From assembly GCA_019309685.1 (NCBI GenBank), contig JAFDFT010000002.1, positions 1-38,734 on the forward strand: 38,734 nucleotides of DNA, written 5' to 3'. Positions 1-5,931 of this stretch are shown piece after piece. The translations under genes were made by a program, and so were the position numbers. Within the stretch, counting starts at the first letter, position 1, and the number at the start of each line of letters is the position of its first letter. The DNA is from Deltaproteobacteria bacterium. Lineage in GTDB: Bacteria > Desulfobacterota > Desulfobacteria > Desulfobacterales > JAABPS01. The notes under the pieces were generated by a model. That model was given only the letters and a program-made list of their open reading frames with translations. It was not told the DNA's origin and searched no databases.

Positions 1-194
1 GTTTCTTCTGCAATTTCGCTTTGGGACAATCCTTCCTTTTCTTCCAATAGGTTCAGTATCCCCCATTGCTCAGGCGTAGCTTTGTATCCTTTTGATTTAA
101 ATTGTTTATGGAGCTTGTGTTTCATGGTAAAGGCCGTCCGTCCCACCATGTATCCGTGTAAATTTTCCATTTTAAATAGTTTCATAGATGCCAT
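1..194 (-). CDS. MarR-family transcriptional regulator, N-terminal part (gene runs off the window)
   Basis: Reading the minus strand from the ATG at 194 gives 64 residues that stay open to the window edge: a short N-terminal helix (Lys/Phe rich, with HGYMVGRTAF), then ATPEQWGILNLLEEKEGLSQ followed by SEIAEE. The T-x-E-Q-W-x-I-L helix followed by a short loop and S-Q-x-E-I-A is the usual start of the winged helix of MarR proteins, which bind DNA as dimers and often respond to small ligands or oxidants. The wing and the dimerisation helix lie outside the window. In-frame ATGs at 185 and 170 are alternative starts. The chosen start lies about 12 bases from the predicted transcription start, so the leader is very short and has no obvious Shine-Dalgarno sequence. 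Family call is fairly sure; ligand and targets are unknown. Confidence 0.75.
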   Translation of the reverse strand, partial: MASMKLFKMENLHGYMVGRTAFTMKHKLHKQFKSKGYKATPEQWGILNLLEEKEGLSQSEIAEE

Positions 195-212
195 AATTTA
201 ATTGTTGTAGCA

Positions 213-241
213 ACTATAGTTATAGCAACTAAATATGTCAA
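213..241 (-). promoter_or_regulatory. Sigma-70 promoter of the MarR gene with overlapping repeat operator
   Basis: On the minus strand a perfect TTGACA (236-241) is separated by 17 bases from TATAGT (213-218). The 9-base word TAGCAACTA (plus strand) occurs at 208-216 and 223-231, one copy inside the spacer and one across the -10 box, 15 bases apart. Repeated words over the promoter of a MarR gene suggest autorepression; that part is inference. Confidence 0.7.
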
Positions 242-399
242 GAAATAACAACATAAAAATCACATTTAGCGGCCTTCGTGTCATTAGTCAATAGTGGGCT
301 GTTTGGCAAATTAAAAAAAGTATGATAATCAAAAGCTTGCGGTTAAAAGGTCAGATAACTTTTAGAAAACGAAACCATTAGAATGATGTAGTTGTATCT

Positions 400-984
400 A
401 TGATCATAAAATCGACTGAATTCGTAAAAAGCGCTGTCAAGCCCTCACAATACCCTGAGGATAATTTGCCTGAAATCGCTTTTGCGGGAAGATCTAAGGT
501 AGGGAAATCGTCCCTAATCAATACATTGATAAACAGAAAGAATCTTGTAAAAACAAGTTCGACCCCGGGCAGGACTCAGCTTATAAATTTTTTTAAAGTT
601 AACAATCAGTTTTCATTTGTCGACCTGCCGGGGTACGGGTACGCGAAAGTTCCAGCCGCTATTAGAAAAAAATGGGGGCCAATGATCGAAAGCTATCTCT
701 CAACACGGCAGTCACTTAATGGGGTTGTGCTGATTATGGATTTACGGCGCCAGCCCCAGGACGCGGAGATTGATTTTATTAACTGGCTGAAACAGTTTAA
801 CATCGCGAGTATTTTAGTGCTAACTAAAATAGATAAGCTTTCGAAAACAAAACAGCTAAAGCAGCATCAAATGATCGCAAAAGGGCTAGGTGTGGAGTTA
901 GCCGACCTCATTCTTTTTTCAGCTAAAACTCGAAAAGGGAAGGACGCGGTTTGGAATGCCATTAAAAAAGTGATGGCTTTGTAA
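400..984 (+). CDS. engB: Ribosome biogenesis GTP-binding protein EngB (YihA/YsxC)
   Basis: A 194-residue TRAFAC-class GTPase of the usual EngB length. Visible motifs are the P-loop GRSKVGKSS (30-38), the switch I STPGRTQ (54-60), G3 DLPGYGYA (75-82), G4 TKID (142-145) and G5 SAK (174-176). EngB acts in the cytoplasm in late assembly of the large ribosomal subunit. The ATG at 400 gives the standard N-terminus before the G domain but has no clear Shine-Dalgarno sequence. The last residues and the stop codon (971-984) coincide with the left inverted repeat of a small repeat element, so the C-terminus may have been fixed by the insertion. The next gene is era, another ribosome-assembly GTPase, 250 bases downstream. 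Confidence 0.95.
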   Translation: MIIKSTEFVKSAVKPSQYPEDNLPEIAFAGRSKVGKSSLINTLINRKNLVKTSSTPGRTQLINFFKVNNQFSFVDLPGYGYAKVPAAIRKKWGPMIESYLSTRQSLNGVVLIMDLRRQPQDAEIDFINWLKQFNIASILVLTKIDKLSKTKQLKQHQMIAKGLGVELADLILFSAKTRKGKDAVWNAIKKVMAL

Positions 985-1183
985 TCCCGCCTGTAGCGGG
1001 ACAACGTTGCGTTGCATCCTCGCCCTGTTAAATACTCGCTTGGCGAGACGGCGGAGCCGATTTAACAGGGCAAGTCGCTGCGGCGCGCCATAATGTACGC
1101 CTCATTCCCCGGAATTCGCGTTGTTTGTTGGAGCAAAACGGAAATCCTGCAGCGGGAAACTTGACCTTTTTACTTTGCCATCA
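971..1183 (+). repeat. MITE-like intergenic repeat, family A copy 1
   Basis: The element is bounded by imperfect inverted repeats TGATGGCTTTGTAA (971-984) and TTACTTTGCCATCA (1170-1183). Inside are a short hairpin CCCGCC/GCGGG and a GC-rich stretch matching the element at 31868-31996 (shared words AATCCCGCC, GCGTTGCG, GCATCC, CTGCGGCG, TACGCCTC). Unlike that copy, this one carries a 50-base palindromic insert at 1022-1071. There is no coding capacity. Its left end overlaps the engB stop codon. Together with the bases up to 1234 it fills the engB-era gap. Confidence 0.7.
1022..1071 (+). repeat. Nested cloverleaf-like palindrome inside repeat A copy 1
   Basis: A perfect 12-base inverted repeat, GCCCTGTTAAAT (1022-1033) and ATTTAACAGGGC (1060-1071), encloses two smaller hairpins: CTCGC-TTG-GCGAG (1035-1047) and CGGC-GGA-GCCG (1049-1059). 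The result is a three-way junction. The segment is absent from the related element at 31868, so it looks like a second mobile or structured repeat inserted into the first. Confidence 0.7.
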
Positions 1184-1234
1184 GTGACGTATTACGAGTG
1201 TTGATGGACTCATGCTTTAATTTAAATAAACTCA

Positions 1235-2137
1235 ATGCAAAAAAAAACTAATTCAGATTATAGATCAGGGTTCGTGGCGATTGCGGGCGCGCCAAATGTC
1301 GGAAAATCGACTCTTTTAAACCGGGTGCTCGGAGAAAAAATTACCATTACGTCTAAAAAGCCGCAAACGACCCGAAACCGGATCTTGGGTGTTGTCAGTC
1401 AGCCGTCATTTCAACTGGTATTTATTGATACACCGGGAATTCATACATCTAAAAAACCCTTAAATATCAGAATTGTTGACGCGGCATTATCCGCATTGGG
1501 TGATGTGGATATTATCCTTATCGTCATTGATGTTGCACATCCGGAACCGGAATCCGAAGAGATTATCCTTAAAAAATTAAAAAGCCAGGAAAAACCGGTA
1601 GTGCTGGCACTAAATAAAATAGATTTGATAAAGAAGAACGAATTGCTTGCCATTATCGAAAAATGGTCTACACTTTATCCATTTAAAGCGATACTTCCTG
1701 TTTCAGCAAAAGATGGCACTCAAATTGAGGAATTAATGGAGGTCATGGCTGGACTTTTGCCGGTGGGTCCGCCTTTGTTTCCCGAAGACTACCTGACGGA
1801 TATGTCTGAGCGTTTTCTTGCAGCGGAGTTGATTCGGGAAAAAGTTTTTCGTTTAACCGGTCAGGAAATTCCATATTCCACGGCAGTTGTCGTCGATGCG
1901 TTTTCCACGGAGAAAAAGGGAAACCTTGTAAAGATTCAGGCGACAATCCATGTGGAGCAGGATTCTCAAAAAGGCATTATTATAGGAAAAAGGGGAAGCA
2001 AGTTAAAAGCGATTGGCGAACAGGCAAGGAAAGAAATTGAACAGCTGGTTGGGAAAAAGGTTTTTCTCGAGCTGTTTGTCCGTGTTCAGAAAAATTGGAG
2101 TAAAGACGCAAAAGCTATGGAGAGACTGGGGTATTAG
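1235..2137 (+). CDS. era: GTPase Era
   Basis: A 300-residue protein, the standard Era length. The N-terminal G domain shows GAPNVGKST (18-26), switch I with KPQTTRNRI (42-50), DTPGIH (65-70), NKID (127-130) and SAK (157-159). The C-terminal third is a KH RNA-binding domain with the GKRGSKLKAIG loop and the conserved ending LFVRVQKNWSKD. Era binds the 3' end of 16S rRNA and checks maturation of the small subunit in the cytoplasm, near the membrane. The ATG at 1235 matches the family start but has no evident Shine-Dalgarno sequence. The stop at 2135-2137 lies one base before a repeat element (2139-2305). Confidence 0.96.
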   Translation: MQKKTNSDYRSGFVAIAGAPNVGKSTLLNRVLGEKITITSKKPQTTRNRILGVVSQPSFQLVFIDTPGIHTSKKPLNIRIVDAALSALGDVDIILIVIDVAHPEPESEEIILKKLKSQEKPVVLALNKIDLIKKNELLAIIEKWSTLYPFKAILPVSAKDGTQIEELMEVMAGLLPVGPPLFPEDYLTDMSERFLAAELIREKVFRLTGQEIPYSTAVVVDAFSTEKKGNLVKIQATIHVEQDSQKGIIIGKRGSKLKAIGEQARKEIEQLVGKKVFLELFVRVQKNWSKDAKAMERLGY

Positions 2138-2138
2138 T

Positions 2139-2305
2139 TAGTATCCATCAATAAATTGCTATTTTGTCCGATTTCTGTGTCAGGTGGAACATCCGCCTTT
2201 GGCGGGCTCAAATTTTAATCCTCGAAATACTCAATGTATTCTTCCGGTTAAAATTTTCGCCTTCCTTGAACTTGAACAAAATATCTAATTTATGGACGGA
2301 CACTA
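2139..2305 (+). repeat. MITE-like intergenic repeat, family B copy 1
   Basis: Imperfect inverted ends of about 29 bases flank the element: the left end (2139-2167) reads TAGTATCCATCAATAAATT and continues to TATTTTGT; the reverse complement of 2276-2305 reads TAGTGTCCGTCCATAAATT and also continues to TATTTTGT. A roughly 75-base core (2207-2281) reappears in opposite orientation at 36826-36900. A hairpin CCGCC-TTT-GGCGG (2193-2205) is present here but missing from the other copy. It begins one base after the era stop codon and fills most of the gap before the lipoprotein gene; the remaining 2306-2441 shows nothing I can name. Confidence 0.7.
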
Positions 2306-2441
2306 GTTAGTTTTCATCCATAAACGGCCCTTTCGAAAACAAGTATTATTCTTCGCTATTGCTTGAATAAGCATTAACGATCTTGGGCTTTTCAGATAAT
2401 TGGAAAAGAAAATAACAAATAAAAATGAAAGGCGGGTGGAT

Positions 2442-3182
2442 ATGCTAAAAAGCAAAAAACGAATTTTTCCTTACATGCTTGTGGCGTTACTGGTCATTTT
2501 GTTTATAGGGTCATGCGCCGGACTGGATCTGGGTGAAACGGTGGATATGGCCATGTCAGTTTTGGAAAGCAGTGAAGGTTTAAGCAACAGTGATATTATT
2601 AAAGGTTTAAAAGAAGCACTTCAGATCGGAACCGGTAACGCAGTTACGTATGTTGGTAAAACCAATGGATTTTACAAAAATGGTAACATAAAAATACCAC
2701 TTCCGGAATCTGTTCAGAAGGTTGAAAAGGTACTTCGGATTGCCGGATACGGAAATCAGGTCGATGAATTTGAGTTGAGTATGAACCGGGCGGCGGAAAA
2801 GGCAGCGCCGAAAGCAAAATCTATTTTTTGGAATGCGATTAAGAGCATGAAATTCGCAGACGCAAGAAAAATATTAAATGGCCGGGATAATGAGGCGACT
2901 CTTTATTTTAAGGATAAGACCTCTGACACGCTCGGAGGTATCTTTAGGCCAATTGTGCATAACGCCATGTCAACGGTTGGAGTGACGCAGTCATATCAGG
3001 TGTTGGAAAACAAAATTCACAGCATCCCGTTCTCTAAAGACATTGTCAGTTTTGATCTGGATCAATATGTAACAGGCAAAACGCTTGACGGTTTGTTTTT
3101 TATGCTGGCAGAAGAGGAGAGAAAGATTCGGGAAGATCCGGCAGCCCGCGTAACTGAAATCCTAAAAAAGGTGTTTAAATAG
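2442..3182 (+). CDS. DUF4197 family lipoprotein
   Basis: With the ATG at 2442 the product is 246 residues. I prefer this start to the in-frame TTG at 2400 because GAAAGGCGGG lies just upstream and because it places a classical signal directly at the N-terminus: Lys/Arg-rich start, hydrophobic stretch 11-22 and a lipobox-like I-G-S-C with Cys25. The mature part (N-S-D-I-I-K-G-L-K-E-A-L, then a helical region with SMNRAAEKAAPKAK, ending with a helix-rich LDGLFFMLAEEERKIRE) follows the DUF4197 pattern. The function of that family is unknown; location is predicted as lipid-anchored in the periplasm. It stands alone between a repeat element and infC. Confidence 0.85.
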   Translation: MLKSKKRIFPYMLVALLVILFIGSCAGLDLGETVDMAMSVLESSEGLSNSDIIKGLKEALQIGTGNAVTYVGKTNGFYKNGNIKIPLPESVQKVEKVLRIAGYGNQVDEFELSMNRAAEKAAPKAKSIFWNAIKSMKFADARKILNGRDNEATLYFKDKTSDTLGGIFRPIVHNAMSTVGVTQSYQVLENKIHSIPFSKDIVSFDLDQYVTGKTLDGLFFMLAEEERKIREDPAARVTEILKKVFK

Positions 3183-3375
3183 GAGGCAAGGAGCTGTTTT
3201 ATTGATCATATTATATTTTTTACTTGCAATTTCGGCCAGAGTTTTATAGGTATACGTCCGTGTTTTCTCGGTTTTGATTAGAGCTAAGAATAACTTAAAA
3301 AAATTGAGAATATATAAGTAGATACATTACAAAACATAAGGTTAAAAACCATATTAAAACGCAGGAGGTGAAAAC

Positions 3376-3915
3376 ATAGCATTACCGAGACAACCCAACA
3401 GGCGAGATAGATCAGACAGAACGAATGTCAATCAGGGTATAAGAGCACAAGAAGTCCGGGTGATAGATCCGGATGGTAATCAAGTCGGTGTCATTTCCAA
3501 AAGGGAAGCGCTTAATGCAGCTGCCGAATTTGGTTTGGACCTGGTTGAAATATCTCCAAACGCAAATCCACCTGTTTGTAAAATAATGGATTATGGTCGG
3601 TATAAGTATGAACAGACCAAAAAGAAACAGGAGGCAAAAAAGAAACAAACGACATTTCAAATAAAGGAGATTAAGGTTCGCCCAAAGACCGAAGATCATG
3701 ATCTACAGACGAAACTGGGTCATATAAAGAAATTTCTCGAAAAAAAGGACAAAGTAAAGGTCACCGTTGTATTCAGAGGGCGGGAAATTAAATTATCAGA
3801 TCGCGGCCGGGAGCTGCTTAAGAAGATTGCTGAAGAAACATCCGAAATAGCGGTTATCGAACAAAACCCAAAATTTGAAGGCCGCTTAATGATAATGGTC
3901 TTATCGCCAAAATGA
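3376..3915 (+). CDS. infC: Translation initiation factor IF-3, AUA start codon
   Basis: IF-3 binds the 30S subunit, prevents premature 50S joining and proofreads the start codon. The recognisable protein starts well before the first standard start codon (GTG at 3460): the in-frame upstream codons encode NQGIRAQEVRVIDPDGNQVG, the conserved IF-3 N-terminus (compare I-R-A-x-E-V-R-V-I-D). No ATG, GTG or TTG occurs in frame upstream of 3460. AGGAGGTG at 3363-3370 lies five bases before ATA at 3376, so AUA is the best start, giving 179 residues, the normal length. Rare start codons in infC are known and let IF-3 repress its own synthesis. The C-terminal domain includes KEIKVRPKTEDHDLQTKL and VTVVFRGREI. 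First gene of the infC-rpmI-rplT block. Confidence 0.93.
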   Translation: MALPRQPNRRDRSDRTNVNQGIRAQEVRVIDPDGNQVGVISKREALNAAAEFGLDLVEISPNANPPVCKIMDYGRYKYEQTKKKQEAKKKQTTFQIKEIKVRPKTEDHDLQTKLGHIKKFLEKKDKVKVTVVFRGREIKLSDRGRELLKKIAEETSEIAVIEQNPKFEGRLMIMVLSPK

Positions 3916-4004
3916 TTAAAACTTAGTAACTGTTCATTTTCGGGCGATAAATTAAAAGCCATAGACCGTACTCGCTTAATTTTAATTTCTATAACGTGTT
4001 TAAA

Positions 4005-4051
4005 ATGGCGTGGGTTAAATTTTTATTGATTGCTCACGCCATCTGTTTTTT
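4005..4051 (+). terminator. Intrinsic terminator or attenuator between infC and rpmI
   Basis: ATGGCGTG (4005-4012) pairs with CACGCCAT (4035-4042), with a 22-base AT-rich loop, and is followed by CTGTTTTTTA. It sits in the 221-base gap between infC and rpmI. In other bacteria this operon is controlled by attenuation and by L20; here the hairpin could separate IF-3 output from ribosomal-protein output. Confidence 0.6.
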
Positions 4052-4136
4052 AAAAATATAGAAATCCATCACATAGAACTATAAAGTAAAGATATAGGGA
4101 CATCGGTTTCGATGCCCTTATAAGGGGGATATAAAG

Positions 4137-4334
4137 ATGCCAAAGTTAAAAACAAATAGAGCAGCGGCAAAACGTTTCAAAAAAACGGGATCCGGTAAGT
4201 TTACTTTCTCAAAATCCCACGCAAATCATTTTTTGACGAAAAAAACAACGAAACGGAAACGTTCATTGCGTAAAGGTCATATCATCGACAGATCAAACAT
4301 GAGAGAAATCAGACAACTCTTACCCAATGCCTAA
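4137..4334 (+). CDS. rpmI: 50S ribosomal protein L35
   Basis: A 65-residue, very basic protein of exact family length, with the L35 start MPKLKTNRAAAKRFKKTGSG and the later K-R-x-L-R-K-G-H motif (KRSLRKGHIID). L35 is a small component of the large ribosomal subunit. TAAGGGGG (4121-4128) precedes the ATG at good spacing. It lies between infC and rplT in the conserved order, after a terminator-like hairpin. Confidence 0.96.
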   Translation: MPKLKTNRAAAKRFKKTGSGKFTFSKSHANHFLTKKTTKRKRSLRKGHIIDRSNMREIRQLLPNA

Positions 4335-4470
4335 TAACATCTGGGCAAGTTGTATTATTTCCCAGCGGCAATGGAAAAGTCATAAAAATTGACATATATG
4401 GTTTATAAAAAAGAAGCAGTATGTAAAAAAGCTATTTTTTATAACATGTTGATATGAATCAGGAGCGGAT

Positions 4471-4487
4471 AATACCGGCCTGGTATT
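4471..4487 (+). promoter_or_regulatory. Small hairpin in the rplT leader
   Basis: AATACC (4471-4476) pairs with GGTATT (4482-4487) immediately before the AAGGAG ribosome-binding site of rplT (4492-4497). L20 is known to repress its own operon through leader RNA in several bacteria; whether this hairpin takes part is only a guess. Elsewhere in the 170-base rpmI-rplT gap I see no convincing promoter pair. Confidence 0.3.
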
Positions 4488-4504
4488 AATTAAGGAGAAG
4501 TATC

Positions 4505-4855
4505 ATGCGAGTAAAAAGAGGTTTTAAAGCAAGAAGGCGTAGAAAAAAGATATTAAAATTAGCAAAAGGATATCGCGGGGGTCGCAGCAAGCTGTTTCGG
4601 ACCGCCGCTGACGCCGTTGATAAAGCGCTTATGTACGCGTATCGAGATCGGAGAACGCGGAAGCGTGATTATCGAAGGCTATGGATTGCAAGGATAAATG
4701 CGGCAGCGCGGTTGAACAATCTTACGTACAGCAAGCTGATGCACGGTTTGAAACTTGCCAATGTTGAACTCGACAGGAAGGTTCTGGCGGAGCTTGCCGT
4801 ATCTGATCCAGCGGGTTTTAATCAGGTGGCCACTCTGGCCGAGCAACAGCTTTAA
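4505..4855 (+). CDS. rplT: 50S ribosomal protein L20
   Basis: A 116-residue basic protein with the L20 signatures FKARRRRKKILKLAKGYRGGRSK near the N-terminus in slightly shortened view, then AYRDRRTRKRDYRRLWIARINAA and the C-terminal LNNLTYSKLMHGLK. Length matches the family (about 117). L20 binds 23S rRNA early in assembly and often regulates its own operon. AAGGAG at 4492-4497 is well placed before the ATG at 4505. pheS begins 42 bases after the stop, so the two are likely co-transcribed. Confidence 0.97.
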   Translation: MRVKRGFKARRRRKKILKLAKGYRGGRSKLFRTAADAVDKALMYAYRDRRTRKRDYRRLWIARINAAARLNNLTYSKLMHGLKLANVELDRKVLAELAVSDPAGFNQVATLAEQQL

Positions 4856-4897
4856 AAAAACAACGTTTACGTTTATTATACGTTCAGGGTATCAGCA

Positions 4898-5905
4898 ATG
4901 GGGAAATCCATTGAACAGATAGAAAGTGAAGCCTTGAAGGCGCTTGAGGCTGTTTCGGATTTAGAAAACGTTGAGTTGCTTTCCACCAAATATCTGGGCC
5001 GTAAAGGAGAAGTGACCTCGTTTTTAAGAAGCCTTTCGAAGCTTCCACAGGAAAAAAGAGCGGAAGCAGGGAAAAAGGCCAATCAGATAAAGAAGACGCT
5101 GGAAGCCGCTTTCAACGAGGCCATTGAGAAGTTCGAAGCGGCAACATCTCAGACAGGTGATGAAATTGATGTGTCGTTGCCCGGAAGACCTGTCCCTCGC
5201 GGCACGTTACATCCAGTTACTCGAATTACCAATCAAATATGTGAAATCTTTACAAGGCTGGGATTCGATATCGCTGAAGGGCCCGAGGTAGAAACTGACT
5301 ATTATAATTTTGAAGCCTTAAATTTTCCAAAAGAGCACCCTGCGAGGGATATGCAGGACACCTTCTTTGTGTCTGATAATATAGTCCTTAGAACCCATAC
5401 GTCTCCTCTCCAGGTCCGTGTCATGGAAAAACAGAGCCCGCCGGTACGTATTGTCGCCCCAGGGAAGGTTTTTCGATGTGATTCCGACATCACCCACACC
5501 CCCATGTTTCACCAGGTGGAAGGGCTAATGGTCGATGAAGGGGTGTCCTTTGGAGACCTGAAAGGAATTTTGACGACATTTATTCATCAAATATTTGATG
5601 ATGAAATTAGTCTTAGATTTCGTCCAAGTTTTTTCCCATTTACAGAACCGAGCGCTGAGGTTGATATTCTGTGTGTTATCTGCAGGGGAAAGGGATGCAG
5701 GGTTTGTTCAAAAACAGGATGGCTTGAAATTCTCGGATCCGGGATGGTGCATCCGGCGGTGTTTGAAAATGTAAACTATGATACACCTAAATATACAGGT
5801 TTTGCATTTGGGATGGGTGTTGAGCGCATTGCCATGCTAAAATATGGAATAGATGATCTGCGTATATTTTTTAATAATGATGTTCGATTTTTGCGGCAGT
5901 TTTAA
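4898..5905 (+). CDS. pheS: Phenylalanyl-tRNA synthetase alpha subunit
   Basis: 335 residues, the normal length. An N-terminal coiled-coil arm (about 1-85) contacts tRNA; the class II catalytic core follows. Visible are the PGR-x-x-P-x-G-T-L-H-P motif 1 region, motif 2 with FRCDSDITHTPMFHQVEGL, and motif 3 GMGVERIAMLKYGIDDLR near the C-terminus. A Cys cluster C-V-I-C-x5-C-x2-C, seen in many bacterial PheS proteins, precedes GWLEILGSGMVHP. With PheT it forms the alpha2-beta2 enzyme that charges tRNA-Phe. A weak AGGG lies upstream of the ATG. pheT starts 26 bases downstream. Confidence 0.97.
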   Translation: MGKSIEQIESEALKALEAVSDLENVELLSTKYLGRKGEVTSFLRSLSKLPQEKRAEAGKKANQIKKTLEAAFNEAIEKFEAATSQTGDEIDVSLPGRPVPRGTLHPVTRITNQICEIFTRLGFDIAEGPEVETDYYNFEALNFPKEHPARDMQDTFFVSDNIVLRTHTSPLQVRVMEKQSPPVRIVAPGKVFRCDSDITHTPMFHQVEGLMVDEGVSFGDLKGILTTFIHQIFDDEISLRFRPSFFPFTEPSAEVDILCVICRGKGCRVCSKTGWLEILGSGMVHPAVFENVNYDTPKYTGFAFGMGVERIAMLKYGIDDLRIFFNNDVRFLRQF

Positions 5906-5931
5906 CGTTGCCGGCTTAAGGTATTCTGAAT

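Noticed and set aside
3202..3249. TTG-started hydrophobic 15-residue frame after AAGGAG, downstream of the DUF4197 gene
   Set aside because: Very short, no conservation visible, and purine-rich words are common here.
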